From Telmatospirillum sp. (GTDB lineage Bacteria; Pseudomonadota; Alphaproteobacteria; Rhodospirillales; Magnetospirillaceae), in NCBI GenBank assembly GCA_031291415.1, contig JARLJB010000331.1, forward strand, positions 25,864 to 89,863: DNA of 64,000 nt. The letters are read 5' to 3'. The translations under genes were made by a program, and so were the position numbers. The notes below the pieces were generated by a model. It was not told the DNA's origin. It made no database searches and saw nothing but the letters and a program-made list of their open reading frames with translations. Below are positions 35,705 through 44,870 of the stretch, piece by piece (the first letter of the stretch is position 1; each line of letters opens with the position of its first letter).

Positions 35705-36937
35705 CTAATAGAGATACCGCGCCCGGATGGTCCCTTCCAGGGCATGCAACTCACCGATCAGCTCGACCTCATCGACCTCGCCGTCGAGATCGACCACGAC
35801 ATAGCCGACTTCGGGATCGGTTTGCAGATACTGGGCCGAGACGTTGAGGTTCCGCGACGAAAACAGTTCGTTCATGCGCCGCATGACACCCGGCACATTG
35901 GCGTGGATATGCAGGAACCGGGTTCCCCCGGCTTTCACCGGCAAGGACACCTCGACGAAATTCACCGCGCCGAAGGTCGATCCATTGTCCGAATATTTGA
36001 TCAGTTTTTCGGCGACCTCGAGGCCGATATTGGCCTGTGCCTCCTGTGTGGAGCCGCCGACATGCGGGCTCAGGATGACATTGGAGAAATTGCGCAGCGG
36101 GCTGACGAATTCCTCGGCATTGCTGCCGGGTTCGGTTGGAAAAACGTCGATGGCCGCCCCCAGAAGATGTTTTTCCTCAAGCGCTTTGACCAGCGCCTCG
36201 ATGACCACGACATTGCCGCGCGACGCATTGATCAAATAGGCACCTTTGCGCATGGCCCGCAATTCCTTGTCGCCGATCATGTTCTTGGTCTGCGGCGTCG
36301 CCGGCACATGCAAGGTCACCACGTCCGAGCTCTCCAGCAGATCCTTCAGCCGGGAACATGCCTCGGCGTTGCCGATGGCCAGTTTTTTCTCGATGTCGTA
36401 ATAGCGGACCCGCATGCCCATCGCCTCGGCCATCACCGAGAGTTGCGATCCGATATGGCCGTAACCGACGATGCCCAGGGTCTTGCCGCGCATCTCGAAA
36501 GAATTCTTGGCATTCTTCAGCCATTTCCCGGCATGCGCCTGGCGTGATTTTTCGGAAATGCCGCGCAGCAGCATGACGATTTCGCCGATGACCAGTTCCG
36601 CGACCGAGCGCGTATTCGAATAAGGCGCATTGAACACCGGCACGCCGGCCCGGCGGGCGCTGTCCAGACGCACCTGGTTGGTCCCGATGCAGAAGCATCC
36701 GACGCAAAAGAGGCGATTGGCCGCCGCCAGCACTTTGTCGGTGACGCGGGTGGCGGAACGGATCCCCAGGATATGCACCCCCTGGATCTTCTCGATCAGT
36801 TCAGCCTCGTCAAGCGCATGCCCCAGCAGTTCCACGTTCGTGTAACCACGGTCATGGAACTCGCGGACGGCATTTTCATGGACGCCCTCAAGCAGAAGGA
36901 TACGAATTTTGTCTTTGGAAAGGGAATGCTTCACCAC
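35705..36937 (-). CDS. serA: D-3-phosphoglycerate dehydrogenase
   Basis: A 410-residue enzyme of the E. coli SerA type. The NAD-binding Rossmann motif is GIVGYGHIGSQLSVMA, catalytic Arg/Glu/His are in NASRGNVV, DVFPTEPG and SPHVGGST, and a C-terminal ACT domain (HIHANVPGVMRRMN) should bind serine for feedback inhibition. It performs the first step of serine synthesis, 3-phosphoglycerate to 3-phosphohydroxypyruvate. The start is a GTG at 36937 (a second GTG follows at once). Stands apart from serB or serC. Confidence 0.95.
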   Translation of the reverse strand: MVKHSLSKDKIRILLLEGVHENAVREFHDRGYTNVELLGHALDEAELIEKIQGVHILGIRSATRVTDKVLAAANRLFCVGCFCIGTNQVRLDSARRAGVPVFNAPYSNTRSVAELVIGEIVMLLRGISEKSRQAHAGKWLKNAKNSFEMRGKTLGIVGYGHIGSQLSVMAEAMGMRVRYYDIEKKLAIGNAEACSRLKDLLESSDVVTLHVPATPQTKNMIGDKELRAMRKGAYLINASRGNVVVIEALVKALEEKHLLGAAIDVFPTEPGSNAEEFVSPLRNFSNVILSPHVGGSTQEAQANIGLEVAEKLIKYSDNGSTFGAVNFVEVSLPVKAGGTRFLHIHANVPGVMRRMNELFSSRNLNVSAQYLQTDPEVGYVVVDLDGEVDEVELIGELHALEGTIRARYLY

Positions 36938-37324
36938 GTCGGTTGCCTCGGCATCAAAGAGGAAGAATGGCGAAGATACGGGACTTCGCCGCGGTCGTAC
37001 AGGCGGGAGATGGAAGGAGGACCGGCCCCGGAACGGACAGCAGCCGCATCAGTTCGCCCAAACAATAAGCAATATTGACAAGCATTCATTTTTTGCACAT
37101 TATATCGTCATTCGATAAGAGGAAGTCTATTTGAACATTTTCTATGCAATTTCTTTGATGTTTGCCTATTTTTTCCACATTACTTGATCGGCACTGACAT
37201 TGGGGTCCATCGGTGGCGGTGTCTAACTTATTGGAATCGCGAAATTCTTTCCGAATGATCGTGTCTGGCACGCCTTTTGATATGACAGGCCGTCGCTTAC
37301 CCGGAATGAATTCGCGAGGCTAAG
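36938..37324. other. Gene-free stretch between serA and amt
   Basis: 387 bases between divergent serA and amt. The middle (37075-37200) is AT-rich. It holds the sigma-54-like site at 37266-37281. No gene, RNA or clear NtrC-binding site was recognised. Confidence 0.6.
37266..37281 (+). promoter_or_regulatory. Sigma-54-like promoter candidate for amt
   Basis: TGGCACG-N4-TTGAT with GG at 37267-37268, 44 bases before the amt start. The -24 element is perfect, but the -12 element has GA instead of GC, so the match is weaker than the one at 2408. Nitrogen-regulated sigma-54 control is usual for amt genes. Confidence 0.45.
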
Positions 37325-38587
37325 ATGGAGTCCCCCTCCACAGGAGTTGACGTTCTCTTCGTATTGCTCGGCGCTATCATGGTTTTGGCCATGCACGCCG
37401 GGTTCGCCTTCCTAGAAGTTGGTACGGTCCGGCGAAAAAACCAGGTTAATGCCCTGGTCAAGATTCTGACCGATTTCGCCATGTCGACCTGTGCCTATTT
37501 TTTCATCGGCTATGGGATCGCCTACGGAATCGATTTCCTGGTATCGGCCAAAGTCTTGTCGGGAACCGGCGGGGCCTTCGCGCCGAAGGGCTATGACCTC
37601 GTCAAATTCTTCTTCCTGGCGACTTTTGCCGCCGCCATTCCCGCCATCATCTCGGGTGGCATCGCCGAGCGGGCCAAATTCTGGCCGCAGCTCGCGGCGA
37701 CCTGTGTCATCACCGCCTTTTTCTATCCTGCCTTTGAGGGAATGGTCTGGGGCAGCCGGCTTGGCTTCCAGGACTGGATGCTTCACACCTTCGGCAGCCA
37801 GTTCCACGACTTCGCCGGTTCCGTCGTTGTCCACGCCTTTGGCGGCTGGGTCGCCCTGGGCGCCGTCGTCATGCTGGGGGCTCGGCGCGGCCGTTATCGG
37901 AAAAATGGATCGGTGGTCGGCATCCCGCCGTCGAACATTCCTTTCCTGGCACTTGGCGCCTGGATCCTGTCGGTCGGCTGGTTCGGCTTCAATGTGATGA
38001 GCGCCCAGAAGATGGAAGGGCTTTCCGGCCTGGTCGCCCTCAATTCTTTGATGGCGATGGTCGGCGGCATCCTGTCGTCGCTGCTGATCAGCCGCAACGA
38101 CCCCGGCTTCATCCATAATGGCGCCCTGGCCGGACTGGTAGCCGTCTGCGCCGGGTCCGACGTCATGCATCCGATCGGTGCCCTGGCGACCGGGGCGATT
38201 GCCGGCATGCTGTTTGTCGTGGTCTTCACCCGCTGTCAGACCCGGTGGAAAATCGATGACGTTCTCGGCGTCTGGTCGCTGCATGGCTTTTGCGGCGCCT
38301 TTGGCGGCATCGCCTGTGGCCTGTTCGGCCAGGAGACCCTGGGCGGCATGGGCGGCGTCTCGCTGCCGGCACAGCTAGCGGGAACCGTCATCGGTGTCGC
38401 CGCGGCAACGGCCACTGGATTTATCGTCTATGGCGCACTCAAGGCCGCGGTCGGCCTGCGTCTGACGGCTGACGAGGAATTCCAGGGCGCCGACATCGCC
38501 ATTCACCAAATCGGCGCCTATCCGGAAGAGGAAGTTCCTGCCTATGGCGGCTCGCTGAACCACGACGACCCCCTCCAAGTCGCTTGA
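37325..38587 (+). CDS. amt: Ammonium transporter
   Basis: A 420-residue Amt/Rh-family membrane channel with about 11-12 hydrophobic segments and family blocks MHAGFAFLEVGTVRRKN, QFHDFAGSVVVHAFGGW and the C-terminal LHGFCGAFGGIACGLFG. It moves ammonium into the cell for assimilation. The ATG at 37325 has GAGG just before it. No glnK/glnB adjoins it, which is unusual for proteobacterial amtB genes, so PII control, if any, must come from elsewhere. Confidence 0.94.
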   Translation: MESPSTGVDVLFVLLGAIMVLAMHAGFAFLEVGTVRRKNQVNALVKILTDFAMSTCAYFFIGYGIAYGIDFLVSAKVLSGTGGAFAPKGYDLVKFFFLATFAAAIPAIISGGIAERAKFWPQLAATCVITAFFYPAFEGMVWGSRLGFQDWMLHTFGSQFHDFAGSVVVHAFGGWVALGAVVMLGARRGRYRKNGSVVGIPPSNIPFLALGAWILSVGWFGFNVMSAQKMEGLSGLVALNSLMAMVGGILSSLLISRNDPGFIHNGALAGLVAVCAGSDVMHPIGALATGAIAGMLFVVVFTRCQTRWKIDDVLGVWSLHGFCGAFGGIACGLFGQETLGGMGGVSLPAQLAGTVIGVAAATATGFIVYGALKAAVGLRLTADEEFQGADIAIHQIGAYPEEEVPAYGGSLNHDDPLQVA

Positions 38588-38744
38588 TCAATCGGCGGGC
38601 CCTAGCGCCCGCGAGCTTATGCAAGCGTGGCCAGGGGACAAGGGAGGCGTCCCGCCCGGCGATTGAGCTCGTGCCGTCCTTGACGGTGACGATAACAACG
38701 CTATATGGTGGAATGCATCCATGGCAATGGTGGAAAGACTTACC

Positions 38745-38999
38745 ATGAGTCTGAACATCAAGAATGACGAGACCCATCGGCTGGCGCAGGAACTTGCGGC
38801 GCTGACAGGCGAAAGCATGACGACTGCGGTCACCGAAGCGGTTCGCGAACGCCTCGATCGCCTGCACCGGAAACAATGCGCCTCCCTGTCCGAACGCCTG
38901 CTGTCCATCGGCAGGGATTGTGCCGGACATTTGAAGGAACCGTTCCGTTCCGCCGAGCATGGTGATTTGCTTTACGGTGACGACGGATTGCCGCGATGA
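38745..38999 (+). CDS. vapB: VapB-type antitoxin (Rv0623-like)
   Basis: An 84-residue protein with the N-terminal [18 protein letters not shown] and the helical block [17 protein letters not shown] typical of PSK-type VapB antitoxins. It overlaps the PIN-domain toxin gene by 4 bases. The ATG at 38745 is preferred over 38721 since it begins with the conserved N-terminus. It should neutralise VapC and repress its own promoter. Confidence 0.88.
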   Translation: MSLNIKNDETHRLAQELAALTGESMTTAVTEAVRERLDRLHRKQCASLSERLLSIGRDCAGHLKEPFRSAEHGDLLYGDDGLPR

Positions 39000-39391
39000 T
39001 AGTCGACACCTCGGCCGTCATCGCCATCCTTCGTGACGAACCGGAGGCGCAATTTTGCGCGATGGCAATCGAAAACGCCGCCCAGCGGCGGATGTCCGCA
39101 GCGAATTTTCTGGAAGCAGCCGTCGTCATTGATGGCAGCCGCGATCCGGTGGCCAGCCGCCGATTCGATGAACTCGTCAGAGAGGCACATCTCGTCGTCG
39201 AACCCGTGACGGAAACCCAGGCCAGGATTGCCCGGGAGGCCTATCGGGACTTCGGCAAAGGAAGCGGCCACCCGGCTCAACTTAATTTTGGCGATTGCTT
39301 TGCCTATGCCCTTGCCAGAAGCACCGGCGAGCCGTTGTTGTTCAAAGGCAACGACTTCATACACACCGACATAACCCCGGTGCACCCCTGA
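38996..39391 (+). CDS. vapC: VapC-type PIN-domain toxin
   Basis: A 131-residue PIN-domain RNase. The acidic residues are visible: Asp4 in [12 protein letters not shown], Glu in NFLEAAVV, and Asp in [12 protein letters not shown]. It forms a type II toxin-antitoxin pair with vapB, ATGA overlap. VapC toxins cleave specific tRNAs or rRNA; the target here is unknown. Confidence 0.9.
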   Translation: MIVDTSAVIAILRDEPEAQFCAMAIENAAQRRMSAANFLEAAVVIDGSRDPVASRRFDELVREAHLVVEPVTETQARIAREAYRDFGKGSGHPAQLNFGDCFAYALARSTGEPLLFKGNDFIHTDITPVHP

Positions 39392-39622
39392 TAGTGCGAT
39401 TCCAGGCGAACGCGCGATGATTGTGTGTTCCTGATCATATTTCAACGCGTTGGCGCGCTGAGCGCCGCGCGACCGTTCGCGCGAGAGCCTTGAGGGCGCT
39501 GAGGGCAATGAACTGAGCAGGGCATTCACCCGATTGCCCTGCCTTCGGCAACGCCGGCTGGACCGCGGCAACGGATTGGAGTAACAAGCGCCTTCAGTTT
39601 CAATCCCAGACGAGACATCATC

Positions 39623-40105
39623 ATGACCGATTGCCCCTGCGGCAGTTCTCTTCCTCTCGAAAGTTGCTGCGGTCCCATCCTGGCCGGCGCGCCGGCGGCC
39701 ACGCCGGAAGCCTTGATGCGGTCGCGCTACACGGCCTATGTGCTCTGCGACATCGATCATCTGGAGCGCAGCCTGGCCCAGGAGGCTCTCAAAGATCATG
39801 ACCGCAAGGCGGCCGAGCAATGGGCCAAGTCCGTGGAATGGCTGGGCCTGTCGATCCTCGGGACAGAGGGGGGCAGCAGCGTCGACCAGTCCGGAACGGT
39901 GGAGTTCACGGCGCGGTTCCGCCAGAACGGCGCCGAACATACCCATCACGAAACCAGCAGCTTTCGCCGGCAGGATGGGAAATGGGTCTATGTCGATGGC
40001 AAGATTCACAACACGCCAGTCGTTCGGACCGGTCCGAAAATCGGCCGTAACGACCCGTGCCCCTGTGGCAGCGGCAAGAAATACAAACATTGTTGCGGCC
40101 GCTAG
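39623..40105 (+). CDS. YchJ-family (UPF0225) SEC-C motif protein
   Basis: A 160-residue protein with an N-terminal metal-binding motif [13 protein letters not shown], a central NTF2-like part ([19 protein letters not shown]) and a C-terminal SEC-C motif [16 protein letters not shown], as in SecA and YchJ. The Cys/His clusters should bind zinc. Function is not established. It stands alone, with 231 gene-free bases upstream. Confidence 0.9.
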   Translation: MTDCPCGSSLPLESCCGPILAGAPAATPEALMRSRYTAYVLCDIDHLERSLAQEALKDHDRKAAEQWAKSVEWLGLSILGTEGGSSVDQSGTVEFTARFRQNGAEHTHHETSSFRRQDGKWVYVDGKIHNTPVVRTGPKIGRNDPCPCGSGKKYKHCCGR

Positions 40106-40222
40106 GCTATTGTGGGGGAAAGCCCCTGCAGGCAACAAAATATTGAGGAAGAAAGACTATCCATTGGCGCTCCGCGATATCGAACCCAAATATTTTCAAT
40201 GGCAACCAATGGATAATGGCTG

Positions 40223-41131
40223 ATGACTCCTAAAGGCGAAGGCCCATTCCCGACGGCACGCGATGACGCGGAATTGGCGAAACCGAGCGTCGACAGACCG
40301 CAAACCCAGTCCTCGGCCTATCGCCTTGCCTTCAAGGACGAAGAATTTCTCCTGCGCGACGACCTCCGCCCGGTCCGTTTTCAGCTTGAACTGCTGAAGC
40401 CGGAACTGTTGCTCAAGGAACAGGGAATTCACTCGACCATCGCCGTTTTCGGCAGCGCCCGCATCACCGATCGGGAGACGGCCGAACGGCATCTGGCCGA
40501 TGCCGAGACGGCCGCCCGGGCCGATCCTGGAAATGCCGATCTGGCCCACCAGGTCGGCGTTGCCCGCCGGAAAGTGGCCAATGCACGCTATTACGACGAG
40601 GCCCGCCGGCTGGGCGAAATCGTCTCGGCAACCTGTCTGGCCGACGGCGGCTGCGATTTCGTGGTTCTCACCGGCGGCGGCCCCGGCATCATGGAAGCCG
40701 CCAACCGCGGAGCCACCGATGCCGGCGCGAAAACCATCGGGCTCAATATCGTCCTGCCGATGGAACAGGCGCCCAATCCCTATGTGACGCCGGAACTCAG
40801 CTTCCGCTTTCATTACTTCGCCCTTCGCAAGATGCACTTCCTGTCACGCGCCAAGGCCCTGGTGGTGTTCCCCGGCGGCTTCGGAACCTTGGACGAAATG
40901 TTCGAGGCGGCGACCCTGGTTCAGACCCGCAAGATCGAGCGCATTCCGTTCCTGCTGTTCGGCAAGGAATATTGGGAGCGTGTCATTAATTTCGATGCCA
41001 TGGTCGGCGAAGGCATGATCGCGGCGGCCGACAAGGATTTGTTCCAATTCGTCGAAACGGCCGAAGAAGCCTGGCATCACATCGCGCAGTTCTGGAACCT
41101 GCCCGCCATCGAGCCGGCCAAGGCAGACTAG
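40223..41131 (+). CDS. LOG-family (TIGR00730) Rossmann-fold protein
   Basis: A 302-residue protein with the LOG signature VVFPGGFGTLDE and an upstream LTGGGPGIMEAANRG. Family members hydrolyse nucleoside monophosphates (cytokinin-activating phosphoribohydrolase) or related nucleotides, though many are annotated as lysine decarboxylase-like. The extended N-terminus (about 70 residues) before HSTIAVFGSARI is longer than in small LOG proteins. It is convergent with chaC across a dispersed repeat. Confidence 0.87.
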   Translation: MTPKGEGPFPTARDDAELAKPSVDRPQTQSSAYRLAFKDEEFLLRDDLRPVRFQLELLKPELLLKEQGIHSTIAVFGSARITDRETAERHLADAETAARADPGNADLAHQVGVARRKVANARYYDEARRLGEIVSATCLADGGCDFVVLTGGGPGIMEAANRGATDAGAKTIGLNIVLPMEQAPNPYVTPELSFRFHYFALRKMHFLSRAKALVVFPGGFGTLDEMFEAATLVQTRKIERIPFLLFGKEYWERVINFDAMVGEGMIAAADKDLFQFVETAEEAWHHIAQFWNLPAIEPAKAD

Positions 41132-41138
41132 ATTCCAT

Positions 41139-41228
41139 CTGATGCCTGCGCCTCCGGCTCCGGCAGGCGAGAGACGCCGCTCGGGCTCTCGTGGCACCCT
41201 TCATATAAGATGAAGCGCGCCACTAGAT
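41139..41228 (-). repeat. Dispersed palindromic repeat, copy B
   Basis: About 90 bases between the convergent LOG-family and chaC genes, matching copy A in order and orientation: TGGCGCGCTTCAT stem, GAGCCCGAGCGGCG, then GCCGGAGCCGGAGGC. As in copy A, the first TAG of the element (41223-41225) is the stop codon of the adjacent minus-strand gene, here chaC. Confidence 0.8.
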
Positions 41229-41774
41229 GCCCGCGCCGCTCTCGATAATTCCGGTCAATTCCTCGACGGTCCGCAGCAACAGGCGCAACGCCGGCTCTCC
41301 GAAGCCGTGGGTTTCCAATTCGCGGATGGTATTGATCAGATAATCGCGATTGAGGCCAGCCGCCCCCTCCGCCTCCATGATGATCCGTGCGGCCTGATCG
41401 AGCGGCAGATCACCGGCGTAATGCACGTGTTTCTCGTCGGCGACGAAGGTATAGGCTTGCACGTCGCGTCCATCGACGACAACCGGCAAATGCCTGGGAA
41501 CATAGGCGTAGGGGCCAAGTTCGCGCTCGTTCAGATAGCCGATCACCGCCTGCTTGTCGGCGGCCGCGACATGGAACGCCAGACCGCGGCAATCGCCACC
41601 GGGGGTGAGGCCAAGAACCAGCCCCGGGCACTCGGGCGTCCCTCGCCAATAGCGGCTATAGACACAAAAGGACCGGTGATATCCCCTTAGCAGCGCCGGA
41701 CGGGTCTCCAGGTAGGGGAAATCCGGCCTCCACATCAGCGAACCGTAACCGAAGACCCAAAGTCCGCCGGTCAT
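41223..41774 (-). CDS. ChaC-like gamma-glutamylcyclotransferase
   Basis: A 183-residue protein with the ChaC opening VFGYGSLMWRPDF, then RGTPECPGLVLGL and the acidic NERELGPYAY, where the catalytic Glu lies. ChaC enzymes convert glutathione to 5-oxoproline and Cys-Gly. It starts 44 bases beyond the aapP stop on the same strand, so it may be transcribed with the amino-acid transporter and serve glutathione turnover. The stop codon sits at the boundary of a dispersed repeat. Confidence 0.9.
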   Translation of the reverse strand: MTGGLWVFGYGSLMWRPDFPYLETRPALLRGYHRSFCVYSRYWRGTPECPGLVLGLTPGGDCRGLAFHVAAADKQAVIGYLNERELGPYAYVPRHLPVVVDGRDVQAYTFVADEKHVHYAGDLPLDQAARIIMEAEGAAGLNRDYLINTIRELETHGFGEPALRLLLRTVEELTGIIESGAGI

Positions 41775-41818
41775 CGGCCCTCCCGATGAAGATTGGTCTT
41801 GACCAACGCGGCCGGGTA

Positions 41819-42580
41819 TCAGTGCCGGATGATTTGACTGAGGAATTGACGTGTCCGCTCTTCCTTGGGATTGCCGAACAGTTCCGACGGCGTATTCATT
41901 TCGACAATTTGGCCATCGGCCATGAAGACCACGGTGTCGGCGACCGTACGGGCGAATCCCATCTCATGAGTCACGCACACCATAGTCATGCCTTCCTCGG
42001 CCAATTCGACCATCACATCGAGCACTTCCTTGATCATCTCCGGATCGAGGGCAGACGTCGGCTCATCGAACAGCATGATCGACGGACGCATGCAAAGGCT
42101 GCGGGCGATGGCGACGCGCTGCTGCTGGCCGCCCGACAACTGGCCGGGATATTTCTTCGCCTGCTCGTGGATTTTCACGCGCTCGAGATATTTCATGGCG
42201 ATGTCGGCGGCCTCAGCCTTGGGCATATGCTTCACCCAGATAGGCGCCAGGGTCAGATTCTCGAGGACCGTCAGATGTGGAAACAGGTTGAACTGCTGGA
42301 ACACCATACCGACGTCGCGACGCACTTTCTCGACCGCCTTAACGTCGTTCGACACTTCTGTGCCATTGACCGTGATCGAGCCGCTCTGATGCTCCTCCAG
42401 ACGATTGATGCAACGGATCATCGTTGATTTTCCCGACCCCGAAGGACCGGCGACAACCACCCGTTCGCCTTTGCGGACACTCAAATTGATGTCGTGCAAC
42501 GCATGAAACGATCCGTACCACTTGTTGACGTCTTTGAGCGAGATGACGATTTCGTCGTTTGCCATGAAAAGTGTTCCCAT
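41819..42580 (-). CDS. aapP: General L-amino-acid ABC transporter ATPase
   Basis: A 253-residue ABC ATPase: Walker [10 protein letters not shown], signature LSGGQQQR, Walker [12 protein letters not shown], and His in VCVTHEMGF. It powers the AapQM permease. The ATG at 42580 overlaps the aapM stop (TGATG); an alternative ATG at 42565 would trim five residues. Last transporter gene of the aapJQMP operon. Confidence 0.93.
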   Translation of the reverse strand: MGTLFMANDEIVISLKDVNKWYGSFHALHDINLSVRKGERVVVAGPSGSGKSTMIRCINRLEEHQSGSITVNGTEVSNDVKAVEKVRRDVGMVFQQFNLFPHLTVLENLTLAPIWVKHMPKAEAADIAMKYLERVKIHEQAKKYPGQLSGGQQQRVAIARSLCMRPSIMLFDEPTSALDPEMIKEVLDVMVELAEEGMTMVCVTHEMGFARTVADTVVFMADGQIVEMNTPSELFGNPKEERTRQFLSQIIRH

Positions 42581-43671
42581 CAACCGCGGCGCACGCCTGC
42601 ACTCAGGCGACGCTCAAGATACTGGCTATATTGCGACATCAGATAGGAAAAGACGAAGTAGATCAGCGCCGCAACCACATAACCTTCCACATAGAAGGCC
42701 CGCCACTGCGGATCGGACAGGGCCACCTTGGTGCTGGACAACAGGTCGTAGAGACCGATGATGATGACCAGCGAGGTATCCTTGAAGGTCGTGATGAACT
42801 GACCGACCAATGGAGGAATCACCACCTTCAGGGCTTGCGGCAAAATGACCAACCGCATCTTTTGCCAATAGGTGAGGCCGATGGAATCAGCGGCCTCATA
42901 TTGACCACGCGGAATCGCCTGCAAACCGCCACGCACGATTTCGGCCACGTAAGCGGCGGTGAACAGAATGATGCCGAGCTGCGCCCGCAGCAGCTTGTCG
43001 ATGGTAAAGCCCTCGGGCATGAACAGCGGGAACATGATCGACGCCATGAACAGCACGCTGATCAGCGGCACGCCGCGCCACAATTCGATGTAGGCGACGC
43101 ACCAGGCACGCACCGCCGGCAATTGCGAGCGCCGGCCAAGCGCCAGAACGACTGCCAGGGGAAAAGACAACACGATGCCGGCCACCGACAAGATCAGGGT
43201 GAGCGGCAGTCCACCCCAGCGGTCGTTGGGCACAAGAACCAGGCCGAAGATACCGCCCCACATCAAGACGGCGACGGCGACGAGCGCCAAGGGCAGCACC
43301 CAAGCCAGCCATGGACGCCAGCAGCGCGGATTGGCGGCGACCAGCATCATCACGATGAACAGCAGAACGGCCAACAACGGACGCCACTGCTCCTCGAAGG
43401 GATAGATGCCGAACAGAATCAACCGGTATTTCTCGGTCACCAAAGCCCAGCAGGCGCCGCCGGCCGCCCGGCAGGCCGCCGGATCGCCAACCCAGGTGGC
43501 CTTTATCAGCGCCCAGTCGACCAGCGGCGGCAAGACCGTCCCCAGGACCCACAGGGCCAGAAGGGTGAAGACCGTGTTGGCCGGGGAACTGAACAGATGT
43601 TTCCGCGCCCAGGCGATCGGGCCGCTCAAAAGGCCGTCGCCGCCCCGCAGAAGACGCTCCGCCATCGTCAA
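42580..43671 (-). CDS. aapM: General L-amino-acid ABC transporter permease
   Basis: A 363-residue permease with an extended N-terminal half and a C-terminal BPD_transp_1 domain ([23 protein letters not shown] block reads [18 protein letters not shown]). It pairs with AapQ, which it overlaps by 4 bases. The long insert before the transport domain is characteristic of AapQ/AapM and BztB/BztC, which carry more than the usual five segments. Confidence 0.92.
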   Translation of the reverse strand: MTMAERLLRGGDGLLSGPIAWARKHLFSSPANTVFTLLALWVLGTVLPPLVDWALIKATWVGDPAACRAAGGACWALVTEKYRLILFGIYPFEEQWRPLLAVLLFIVMMLVAANPRCWRPWLAWVLPLALVAVAVLMWGGIFGLVLVPNDRWGGLPLTLILSVAGIVLSFPLAVVLALGRRSQLPAVRAWCVAYIELWRGVPLISVLFMASIMFPLFMPEGFTIDKLLRAQLGIILFTAAYVAEIVRGGLQAIPRGQYEAADSIGLTYWQKMRLVILPQALKVVIPPLVGQFITTFKDTSLVIIIGLYDLLSSTKVALSDPQWRAFYVEGYVVAALIYFVFSYLMSQYSQYLERRLSAGVRRG

Positions 43672-44861
43672 CGTCCTCCCCGCAAGGCAACCCGCTTGTT
43701 GTACCAGTTCATCAGCACCGAAATGATCAGGCTGATCGCCAAATAGATGCCCATGATGATCGACACGCCTTCGACCGCCTGACCGGTCTGATTGATCGCC
43801 GTATTGGCCACGCTTACCAGGTCGGGAAAGCCGATAGCCACGGCCAGCGGCGAATTTTTCACCAGGTTGAGATACTGGCTGGTCAGCGGTGGAATGATCA
43901 CCCGCAGGCTCTGCGGCAGGACGACCAGACGCAGGACCTGCATGCGCGACAGACCAAGCGCCAGCGCCGCCTCCGTTTGACCGTAGGAAACGGCCAGAAT
44001 GCCGCCACGGACGATCTCGGCGATGAAGGCACCGGTGTAGATCACCAGACCGACCAGCAGAGCGGCGAATTCCGGGCTCAACGTCGAACCGCCGGTAAAA
44101 TTGAAGCCTGCCAGATGGGGAACGTCGAAGGTCAGATGTGCTCCGGTCGCCAGGAACGCCAGAAGCGGAAACCCGACGATCAGGCCGATGCTGCCGCCGA
44201 ACACCGGGAAATACTTCCCGGTGCGGTCAAGACGACGACGGGCCCAAAGGGCCAAAAGGATACTGCAGAGAACGCCGGCCAACAGGGCGCCGACAACGAC
44301 ATAGGCGTTGGCGTCCCAAATCAGCGAGGGGATTCGCAGACCCCTATTCGACAGAAAGACACAGTCGAACAGGTTGAGCGCGTTGCGCGACAAGGGCAGG
44401 CTGACGGTAACGATCGAATAGCAAAAGAGCAAAAGCAGAAGCACCGGCACATTGCGCATGGCCTCCACATAGGCGGCTGCCAGCCGGGCAACCAGCCAGT
44501 TGGTGGAAAGCCGCGCGATCCCCATGACGATGCCCAGCAATGTCGTCAGCACGATGCCGATGATCGACACCTCAAGGGTGTTCAGCAGGCCGGCTTCAAA
44601 GGCCCGCATGTAGGAATCGGACGGCACATAGTCGATCAGATGTTCGCTGATGCCGAAACCGGCTTCGCGCTCGAGAAAACCGAAGCCGGTAGCAATATGA
44701 CGCGCGTTAAGATTATTGAGCGTGTTGGCGACGAGAAACCAGCCGCCAGCCACCACGCCCGCCATCAAGAGGATCTGATAGAGGATCCCACGGAATCGTT
44801 CATTGTTCCACCAATGATGGAATTCCGCGGCACCCCCTGCAGACGAAGTCGTTTCAACCAT
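43668..44861 (-). CDS. aapQ: General L-amino-acid ABC transporter permease
   Basis: A 397-residue permease with a first membrane segment near residue 35 and the transport-domain block EIVRGGILAVSYGQTEAALA. The length and the wide gap between the early and late membrane segments match AapQ. It lies 9 bases after aapJ and overlaps aapM by 4 bases. With AapM it forms the channel for glutamate, glutamine, aspartate and other L-amino acids. Confidence 0.92.
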   Translation of the reverse strand: MVETTSSAGGAAEFHHWWNNERFRGILYQILLMAGVVAGGWFLVANTLNNLNARHIATGFGFLEREAGFGISEHLIDYVPSDSYMRAFEAGLLNTLEVSIIGIVLTTLLGIVMGIARLSTNWLVARLAAAYVEAMRNVPVLLLLLFCYSIVTVSLPLSRNALNLFDCVFLSNRGLRIPSLIWDANAYVVVGALLAGVLCSILLALWARRRLDRTGKYFPVFGGSIGLIVGFPLLAFLATGAHLTFDVPHLAGFNFTGGSTLSPEFAALLVGLVIYTGAFIAEIVRGGILAVSYGQTEAALALGLSRMQVLRLVVLPQSLRVIIPPLTSQYLNLVKNSPLAVAIGFPDLVSVANTAINQTGQAVEGVSIIMGIYLAISLIISVLMNWYNKRVALRGGR

Positions 44862-44870
44862 GGTCGACGG

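Noticed and set aside
38721..38744. Longer vapB start at 38721
   Set aside because: Adds eight residues not typical of the family; the ATG at 38745 begins with the conserved N-terminus.
42571..43746. 391-codon plus-strand frame opposite aapM
   Set aside because: Gln/His/Arg-rich antisense of a recognised permease.
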